The translations under genes and the position numbers were made by a program. From NCBI GenBank assembly GCA_017517815.1, contig JAFWYA010000079.1, positions 1 through 29,801 of the forward strand: a stretch of 29,801 nt of DNA, in the 5' to 3' direction. Of this stretch, positions 24,453 through 29,801 are shown one piece after another; within the stretch, counting starts at the first letter, position 1, and each line of letters starts with the position of its first letter. The notes beneath the pieces were generated by a model. It was not told the DNA's origin. It searched no databases and saw only the letters and a program-made list of their open reading frames with translations. The DNA comes from Clostridia bacterium. GTDB taxonomy: Bacteria > Bacillota_A > Clostridia > Christensenellales > Aristaeellaceae.

Positions 24453-26177
24453 TTACATGCGCTCCGGAGCTTCCATACCGATGAGGTACAGACCGGTCTT
24501 AATGGTGTTTTTGACAGCGCGGGTCAGGCGCACGCGGGCTTCGCGCACACCGGCATTGTCATCCAGAATGCGGTTTTCATAGTAGAACTTGTTGTAGGCC
24601 TTGCACAGCTCGGTCACCGCACGGGTGATGATGCTGGGCTCGTAGCGATTGGCAGCTTCGCGCACCGTTTCGGGGAAACGGCTGAGCTGCCGCAACAGCT
24701 CCTGAGCGTAATCGTCGCCCAAGCCGCTGTAATCAGGTTCGACAGCCTCCAGACCCTCAGCCTTGCGCAGTGCGCTGCAGCAGCGGGCATGGGTATACTG
24801 CACATAGGGGCCGGTCTCGCCGTCAAAGCTGAGCACGCGATCCCAGCAGAAGTCGATATCCTTGATGCGGCCGTTCTGCAGGTCGGCGTAGATCACAGCG
24901 CCAATACCCACCTGACGGGCGACTTCTTCCTTGTTTTCCAGCTGCGGGCTCTTCTCCTCGATGATGGCGCGGGCTTTTTCGATGGCGCTGTTGAGCACAT
25001 CCTCCAGGAAAAGCACATGGCCCTTGCGGGTGGAAAGGCTCTGGCCTTCGTAGCTGATCATGCCAAAGGCAACGTGCACCAGATCCTTGGCCCAGTCGTA
25101 GCCCATCTTTTCGATGACCTTGAACCACTGGCGGAAGTGCAGATCCTGCTGATAGGCCACAACATAGAGGCACTTGTCAAAGTCGTAAGTTTCCTTGCGG
25201 TACAGCGCTGCTGCGATATCGCGGGTGGCGTAGATGGTGGTGCCGTCCTTCTTGAGGATGAGGCAGGGCGGCATGCCGCTGTTTTCCTCATCCAGATCGA
25301 CCACAGAAGCGCCCTCGGACAGGGTGAGCAGGTTCTTTTCGCGCAGTTCGTCAACCACGCGGTCGGTCTTGTCCACGTAGAAGCTTTCGCCGTTGTAGCT
25401 GTCAAACTCCACGCCCAGCATATCATAGACGGGCTTTGCGTCGCGCAGGGTGAGATCCTTGAACCAGTTGAACAGGCTCAGGGCTTCCTCGTTGCCATCC
25501 TCGATGGCCTTGAACCAGCGGCGGCCTTCGTCCTCCAGGGCGGGATCCTTCTCGGCTTCCTCGTGGAACTTCACATACAGGCGGGTCAGCTCCGGCACGC
25601 CTTTTTGCTCGACTTCTTCACGGTTGCCCCAGGTTTTGTAGGCGTAGATCAGTTTGCCGAACTGAGTGCCCCAGTCGCCAAGGTGGTTGATGCCCACGGC
25701 CTGATAGCCCAGGAAGCGATAGATGCGGCTGAGGCTGTGGCCCAGCATCGTAGTGGACAGATGGCCAATATGGAAGCGCTTGGCGATGTTGATGGAGGAA
25801 TAGTCCAGGCAGATCGTCTTGCCCTTGCCCTCTTCACCGCTGCCGTAGCTTTCACCGGCAGCCAGCACAGCTTCCAGCGTCTTCTGGGCAAAGTTGTCGC
25901 GCTGCAGGAAGAAGTTCAGGTAGCCGCCCATTTGTTTGGCGCTGGCAAGATCATTCTCGCCGATGGCGCCGGCCAGAGTAGCGGCGATCTGCGGCGGGCC
26001 CATACGCAGAGTGCGGCTGAGCTTAAAGCAGGGGAAGGCGTAATCGCCCATCTCCTTCTGCGGGGGAATTTCAAGGAAACCGGCAATATCGGCCGCAGTG
26101 GGCAGGCCGTCAATGCCCATATAGCAGTTTTCGATCGTCTCCGCGATCAGCGCGGCAAGACTCTGTTTGGTATCCAT
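24453..26177 (-). CDS. argS: Arginyl-tRNA synthetase
   Basis: The class I enzyme charges tRNA-Arg. The 574-residue protein has the N-terminal tRNA D-loop-binding Add1 domain (1-90), HIGH (136-139) in KRFHIGHLSTT, the LSTRKG version of the KMSKS loop (near 380) and a C-terminal anticodon domain ending in APERM, the normal ArgS ending. AGGGAG lies about 11 bases before the ATG. No leader element (T-box, attenuator) can be seen in the 38 bases up to the MATE gene. It leads the argS-trmH-HAD-PHP group. Confidence 0.98.
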   Translation of the reverse strand: MDTKQSLAALIAETIENCYMGIDGLPTAADIAGFLEIPPQKEMGDYAFPCFKLSRTLRMGPPQIAATLAGAIGENDLASAKQMGGYLNFFLQRDNFAQKTLEAVLAAGESYGSGEEGKGKTICLDYSSINIAKRFHIGHLSTTMLGHSLSRIYRFLGYQAVGINHLGDWGTQFGKLIYAYKTWGNREEVEQKGVPELTRLYVKFHEEAEKDPALEDEGRRWFKAIEDGNEEALSLFNWFKDLTLRDAKPVYDMLGVEFDSYNGESFYVDKTDRVVDELREKNLLTLSEGASVVDLDEENSGMPPCLILKKDGTTIYATRDIAAALYRKETYDFDKCLYVVAYQQDLHFRQWFKVIEKMGYDWAKDLVHVAFGMISYEGQSLSTRKGHVLFLEDVLNSAIEKARAIIEEKSPQLENKEEVARQVGIGAVIYADLQNGRIKDIDFCWDRVLSFDGETGPYVQYTHARCCSALRKAEGLEAVEPDYSGLGDDYAQELLRQLSRFPETVREAANRYEPSIITRAVTELCKAYNKFYYENRILDDNAGVREARVRLTRAVKNTIKTGLYLIGMEAPERM

Positions 26178-26215
26178 AATCGTTGTTGCTCCCTTCGGTT
26201 GCGTTGGGGGAAATA

Positions 26216-27610
26216 TCAGGTGCCTATGGTCTCAAGAAGACGCTTGCGCCATTTACCGCGCAGGTAGAAAAAGATACTTATGCCGCAGCCGCACAGCCAG
26301 CAGATCAGAAGCGATCCATACAGGCACATGGGGTCGCCGTTGGGGAATTCCGGCGAACGGCTGAGGAATGCCCAGATGTAGGCCAGCGGCATACGAATGA
26401 TGACCGTGGTGATGATGCTGATCCACATGGGGATCACCGTCTCACCCGCACCGCGCATGATGCCCTGCAGCACCTGCGATGCAGCAAAGGCAATGTAGCC
26501 CACCGCCAGCGTGCGAAGCATGGTTTGGCCCAGCGCGATAATCTCAGGCGTCTGGGTGAAGATATACAGCAGGTTCTTGCCAAACAGCAGAATGGCGCTG
26601 ACCATCACAGCTGAGGTTCCCAAAGCGATCAGCACCGTTTCCTTCGCTCCCTTGAACACGCGGTCCAGCTGACGCGCGCCAACGTTCTGGCCGGCAAAGG
26701 TAGTCGCTGCAATGCCGAAGGTGAAGTTGGGCATCATGGCAAAGCCGTCGATACGCATCACCATCGTGTTTGCGGTTACGATGCTGCCGCCCAGCGAGTT
26801 GGTGAGCGACTGCACCAGAATGCTGGACAGCGAGAAAATCATCTGCGTCAGTCCGGAGGGTACGCCCAGCCGCACCACGCGCTTCATAATGTGCCTGGAC
26901 ACGCGCAGAGTGGAACGGTTGAGGTCAATGTTCTCCTTCATTCTGTACAGGCGTCTCACGCACAGGAAGGCAGAAATGGCCTGCGCAATAATGGTAGCCC
27001 ATGCCACGCCGTCAGTGGTCATGCCAAAAGCGACCACAAACAGCAGGTCCAGCACAATATTCAATCCGCACGCCACCAGCAGGTACAAAAGTGGGCTCAC
27101 GCTGTCGCCCATGCCGCGCATTACGCCGCTCATAATGTTATACAGGCCCGAACCCACCAGACCGATCATGATGATGATCAGATAGTTCGAAGCCATATCC
27201 AGCATGTCAGCAGGCGTATCAAGCAAAATGAGCAGGGGGCGTGCCAGCAGCGCACCGATGACCGACATCACCAGGCCGCTGATCACAGTCAGCATGATGG
27301 TGGTGCCAACAGCATTGCTCAGTTCTTTGCGGTCCTTTGCGCCAAAGTACTGTGAAACCACGATGGTCGCGCCGCTGGAAATGCCCATGAACAGCACGAG
27401 AATCAGGTTGATAACAGGGCCGGCCAGGCCCACTGCGCCCAGTGCGGCGTCGCCTACATACTGGCCCACCACGATGGCGTCCACCGTGTTATACAGCTGC
27501 TGGGCCAGATTACCAATCAAAAGCGGGATGGCGAACATCACAATGCCCGACATCGTGTTGCCCACAGTCAGATCACGCGGAGCAAACAGCGCTTGAAGTT
27601 TCTTCAGCAT
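26216..27610 (-). CDS. MATE-family multidrug/metabolite exporter
   Basis: The 464-residue membrane protein shows about twelve hydrophobic segments in two six-helix halves. MATE signatures include PLLIGNLAQQLYNTVDAIVV (30-48 region) and GSIVTANTMVMRID, AATTFAGQNVGA and GIMRGAGETVIP in the second half. It uses a Na+ or H+ gradient to export cationic drugs or metabolites. The start ATG has AAAGGA five bases upstream. Upstream lies a repeat element and no clear promoter, so it may be transcribed from the pyrH side. Confidence 0.92.
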   Translation of the reverse strand: MLKKLQALFAPRDLTVGNTMSGIVMFAIPLLIGNLAQQLYNTVDAIVVGQYVGDAALGAVGLAGPVINLILVLFMGISSGATIVVSQYFGAKDRKELSNAVGTTIMLTVISGLVMSVIGALLARPLLILLDTPADMLDMASNYLIIIMIGLVGSGLYNIMSGVMRGMGDSVSPLLYLLVACGLNIVLDLLFVVAFGMTTDGVAWATIIAQAISAFLCVRRLYRMKENIDLNRSTLRVSRHIMKRVVRLGVPSGLTQMIFSLSSILVQSLTNSLGGSIVTANTMVMRIDGFAMMPNFTFGIAATTFAGQNVGARQLDRVFKGAKETVLIALGTSAVMVSAILLFGKNLLYIFTQTPEIIALGQTMLRTLAVGYIAFAASQVLQGIMRGAGETVIPMWISIITTVIIRMPLAYIWAFLSRSPEFPNGDPMCLYGSLLICWLCGCGISIFFYLRGKWRKRLLETIGT

Positions 27611-27630
27611 GAAAATCCTTTCCGGCAGCA

Positions 27631-27685
27631 GGGGGCTCTGCCGCCCTGCACCCTCTGCTTAAGGGCTGTCGCCCTTAAAAATCCC
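27631..27685. repeat. Double-hairpin repeat element, copy A
   Basis: Between the MATE start and the pyrH stop. The + strand has a hairpin around GGCTCTGCC (27634-27642), then a second perfect stem TTAAGGGC/GCCCTTAA (27659-27666 with 27671-27678) and the trailer AATCCCA. Its order and many bases match copy B at 28561-28617, but in the opposite orientation. Confidence 0.6.
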
Positions 27686-27735
27686 ATTGCTGACCGCATT
27701 GTCATTCAGTCAGGTTACTTTCGTTTTAACCGTTT

Positions 27736-28449
27736 TTACGGATGGAGAACGGTGCCCATCATGTCGCCTTCCAACACCTTGATGATGTTTTCAGCGGGCT
27801 CCAGGCCGAACACACGCACCTGAGGCACGTTATTATCGCTGAGGATGGTGAAGGCAGCAGCGTCCATCACCTTCAGGCCGCGGGCGGAAGCCTCAGCATA
27901 GGTGATATCGCGGATCATGGTGGCGGTGGGATCGATGCGCGGGTCAGCGGTATACACGCCGTCGATGTTCTTGGCCATCAGAATGGCGTCGCACTCCAGC
28001 TCAATGCCGCGCAGCACCACCGTGGTGTCAGTAGAGAAGCAGGGGCTGCCGATGCCGCAGGCAAACAGCACGATATGGCCCTGTTCCAAAAGCTCCAGCG
28101 CCTTAACAGTGTTATAGGGTTCGGCGAAACGAGGCATATCCACAGCCGTCATTACCGTTGCCTTAGCGCCCATATGTGCGAGGGTATCTCGCATATAAAG
28201 GCAATTCTGCAGGGTGCCCAGCATGCCCATCTGGTCGGCAGCTACAGTTCCCATGCGCATGGCAGCGCCGCGGCGGCCGCGCCACACATTGCCGCCGCCG
28301 ATAACCACAGCCAGCTCCACGCCGGTGTTCTTGATATCGATCAGCATACGGGCAGCGTCCTCAAACTTTTCATGACAAAAGCCCTTACCGTCAACGCCCA
28401 GTGCTTCACCGCTGAGCTTGAGAATTACGCGCTTGTAAGAAACCGGCAT
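27736..28449 (-). CDS. pyrH: Uridylate kinase
   Basis: The hexameric bacterial UMP kinase (EC 2.7.4.22) phosphorylates UMP to UDP. The 237-residue protein has the family's length and motifs: KLSGEAL (11-17), GGGNVWRG (51-58), the UMP-binding DQMGML (72-77), NIDGVYTADP and a C-terminal MMGTVL. ATG 28449 is chosen because AGGAGG lies eight bases upstream; a longer frame starts inside the leader. It is third in the classic order rpsB-tsf-pyrH, but a terminator-like hairpin and a repeat lie in its 180-base leader. frr does not follow; the next gene is the MATE exporter. Confidence 0.97.
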   Translation of the reverse strand: MPVSYKRVILKLSGEALGVDGKGFCHEKFEDAARMLIDIKNTGVELAVVIGGGNVWRGRRGAAMRMGTVAADQMGMLGTLQNCLYMRDTLAHMGAKATVMTAVDMPRFAEPYNTVKALELLEQGHIVLFACGIGSPCFSTDTTVVLRGIELECDAILMAKNIDGVYTADPRIDPTATMIRDITYAEASARGLKVMDAAAFTILSDNNVPQVRVFGLEPAENIIKVLEGDMMGTVLHP

Positions 28450-28480
28450 GGTATCGTCCTCCTGCATTCAGATAAAAGTA

Positions 28481-28512
28481 GAAAAAAGGCACGCAGGCAA
28501 AGCCCGCGTGCC
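28481..28512 (-). terminator. Intrinsic terminator in the pyrH leader
   Basis: Stem GGCACGC/GCGTGCC plus inner GGC/GCC (28488-28498 with 28502-28512, one A-C mismatch) encloses AAA. In the - strand transcript it is followed by TTTTTTC. It ends about 30 bases before the pyrH start, so it would stop most transcripts coming from rpsB-tsf. Confidence 0.82.
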
Positions 28513-28536
28513 ACAAGGTCATCACAAACCCTGCCC

Positions 28537-28617
28537 TTTGAGCGCACAGCGCTCAAAATGTGGGATTCATAAGGGTTTTGACCCTTATGCGGTGGGTTTG
28601 GGAGGCAGAGCCTCCCA
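28537..28617. repeat. Triple-hairpin repeat element, copy B
   Basis: Three inverted repeats follow one another: TTTGAGCGC/GCGCTCAAA (28537-28557), CATAAGGGT/ACCCTTATG (28568-28589) and TGGGAGGC/GCCTCCCA (28599-28617). The last two, with the spacer GGGATT before and GGTGGG between, match copy A in reverse orientation. No coding sequence is present. Confidence 0.6.
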
Positions 28618-28629
28618 ACGTACCCCTGA

Positions 28630-29574
28630 TTACTTGCCGATGGTCGCCATCTGAGCGGCGATCTCCTCAGCGAAGTTGTCCTTGCGCTTCTCGATGCCTT
28701 CGCCGCGCTCGAAACGCTCGAAGGAAACGATGTTGATGTTGGCGCCGATTTCCTTGGCAACCTCAGCGGTCAGCTGAGAAATGCTCTTGTCGCCATCCTT
28801 AACGAAGGGCTGCTCGATGAGGCAGACTTCCTTGTAGTACTTCTGGATGCGGCCGTCGACCATCTTGTCAACGATCTTCTCGGGCTTGCCCTCATTCAGA
28901 GCCTGAGCGCGCAGGATCTCGCGTTCCTTGGCCAGGTTCTCGGCGGGCACTTCTTCCTTCTTCACGTAGGTGGGCTTGGCAGCAGCGATCTGCAGGGCCA
29001 CGTCATGGTAGAAGGTCTTGAAGGTATCGTTGGCGAGGGTTTCAGCGTTGTCGTTTTCAACCAGCAGCAGAACGCCGATCTTGCCGCCCATGTGGATGTA
29101 GCTTTCCACAGCGCCCTTATCGGTCTCGTAGCGGGCGAAACGGCGGATGGAGATCTTTTCGCCGATGGAAACGGTGGCGTCGGAAACCAGGTCGGTGATG
29201 GTCTTGGACTCATCATCCACAAACTTCTGGTTCATCAGAGCGTCAACGTCAGCGGGGTTGGCCAGAGCGATGTGCTTGGCAACGTTCTTGGAGAAGTTGA
29301 TGAAGTTATCGGTCTTGGCAACGAAGTCGGTCTCGCAGTTGACTTCCACAACGACGCCAACCTTGGAGTCGTCGGTGATGTAGCTGGCGACAACGCCTTC
29401 AGCAGCAATGCGGCCGGCCTTCTTGGCGGCGGCGGCAAGGCCCTTCTCGCGGAGCCATTCAACGGCCTTGTCCATATCGCCATCGGCTTCGACAAGAGCC
29501 TTCTTGCAGTCCATCATACCGGCCTGGGTCATTTCACGGAGTTCTTTAACCATCTGCGAAGTAATGTTCGCCAT
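28630..29574 (-). CDS. tsf: Elongation factor Ts
   Basis: EF-Ts exchanges GDP for GTP on EF-Tu during translation. The 314-residue protein has the UBA-like N-terminal domain (1-55, [20 protein letters not shown]) and the EF-Tu contact motif TDFVAKT (82-88). A long coiled-coil/dimerisation part follows, with a full second subdomain as in the E. coli form. ATG 29574 is chosen because AAGGAGA lies eight bases upstream; the frame starting 24 bases earlier would run through that site. It is second in rpsB-tsf-pyrH, 81 bases after rpsB. Confidence 0.97.
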   Translation of the reverse strand: MANITSQMVKELREMTQAGMMDCKKALVEADGDMDKAVEWLREKGLAAAAKKAGRIAAEGVVASYITDDSKVGVVVEVNCETDFVAKTDNFINFSKNVAKHIALANPADVDALMNQKFVDDESKTITDLVSDATVSIGEKISIRRFARYETDKGAVESYIHMGGKIGVLLLVENDNAETLANDTFKTFYHDVALQIAAAKPTYVKKEEVPAENLAKEREILRAQALNEGKPEKIVDKMVDGRIQKYYKEVCLIEQPFVKDGDKSISQLTAEVAKEIGANINIVSFERFERGEGIEKRKDNFAEEIAAQMATIGK

Positions 29575-29621
29575 TGAAAATCTCTCCTTACATATCAATT
29601 GAATGATTCAGACGGGAATGT

Positions 29622-29642
29622 GGGAGGGCAAATTGCCCTCCC
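29622..29642. other. Inverted repeat between rpsB and tsf
   Basis: A perfect 10-base inverted repeat (GGGAGGGCAA with TTGCCCTCCC) around one base. It has no T tract in the direction of transcription, so it is not a standard terminator; it may set the stoichiometry or stability of the rpsB-tsf message. Confidence 0.6.
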
Positions 29643-29655
29643 GCATAAGAAAACA

Positions 29656-29801
29656 TTATTCCTCGACCTTAGCGGCTTCCTCTTCGGGAGCGGCTTCGTT
29701 CGCGGCATCCTGCTCGCCCTGCTTGCCTTCCAGCACAGCGTCGGCCAGCTTGCCGGCGATCAGCTTCACGGCGCGGATGGCGTCGTCGTTGCCGGGGATG
29801 A
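29656..29801 (-). CDS. rpsB: 30S ribosomal protein S2, C-terminal part (gene runs off window)
   Basis: The last 47 residues are present. They start [14 protein letters not shown], a signature of the S2 C-terminal region, and continue into an acidic, alanine-rich tail that ends KVEE before TAA. The N-terminal part lies outside the window. Protein S2 joins the small ribosomal subunit late and is needed for mRNA binding. The gene heads the rpsB-tsf-pyrH group. Confidence 0.95.
   Translation of the reverse strand, partial: IPGNDDAIRAVKLIAGKLADAVLEGKQGEQDAANEAAPEEEAAKVEE

Noticed and set aside
26178..26215. Promoter or T-box in front of argS
   Set aside because: Only 38 bases separate it from the MATE gene and no -10/-35 or leader motif is visible.
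23562..26267. Open frame of about 900 codons on the + strand opposite argS, the methylase and HAD genes
   Set aside because: Antisense shadow of several well-identified genes, crossing three gene boundaries; no ribosome site and no recognisable domain.
1..29801. CRISPR array, tRNA or rRNA gene, insertion sequence or prophage
   Set aside because: I saw no regularly spaced repeats, tRNA-like cloverleaf, rRNA sequence, transposase or phage gene; intergenic gaps are short.

Overview
The window looks like chromosomal DNA of a fairly GC-rich, strictly fermentative, Gram-positive-type bacterium. The best guess is a gut Clostridia lineage such as Oscillospirales or Christensenellales. The reasons are the meso-diaminopimelate dehydrogenase, the DUF362-ferredoxin protein, the EpsD/EpsL-like polysaccharide enzymes, Big_2 surface repeats, the rpsB-tsf-pyrH order and strong AAGGAGG-type ribosome binding sites. 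The placement is an inference from gene content; no rRNA or tRNA gene was seen. Most of the window is core or common accessory DNA. No phage, insertion sequence or CRISPR array was recognised.

Layout. Positions 1-2230 read on the + strand: the tail of an unknown gene, a DUF362 iron-sulfur protein and ddh. A bidirectional terminator separates them from everything else, which is all on the - strand. Read right to left (the direction of transcription) this is: rpsB (cut by the window edge), tsf, pyrH; a MATE exporter; argS, a SpoU-type rRNA methylase, a HAD hydrolase and a PHP-domain phosphoesterase; ppk1 behind a clear sigma-A promoter; cysS, a ComEA-like protein and a tightly overlapped polysaccharide cluster (initiating phosphoglycosyl transferase, epimerase, four glycosyltransferases, a Big_2-repeat secreted protein) ending at a strong terminator; a three-part ABC exporter (ATPase, FtsX-like permease, HlyD-type adaptor) ending at another terminator; and a SNF2/SWIM helicase-like ATPase.

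How the genes work together. The polysaccharide cluster is joined by 4-8 base overlaps and probably makes one lipid-linked oligosaccharide. Its upstream neighbours comEA and cysS are so close (15 and 3 bases) that cysS transcription probably continues through the whole cluster. No flippase, polymerase or chain-length regulator lies inside it. The ABC exporter is an operon preceded by 11-base-phased TTCACA repeats that resemble a response-regulator operator. Its permease gene carries one in-frame amber codon, so in this genome the exporter is either broken, made as two fragments, or the base is an error.

Most worth a second look: the amber codon in the exporter permease; the phased repeats in front of that operon; two copies, in opposite orientation, of a double-hairpin repeat flanking pyrH; a terminator inside the pyrH leader; and the short stretch in front of cysS that can be read as a 15-codon peptide or as a promoter -10 box. 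I did not find a clearly new multi-gene system.
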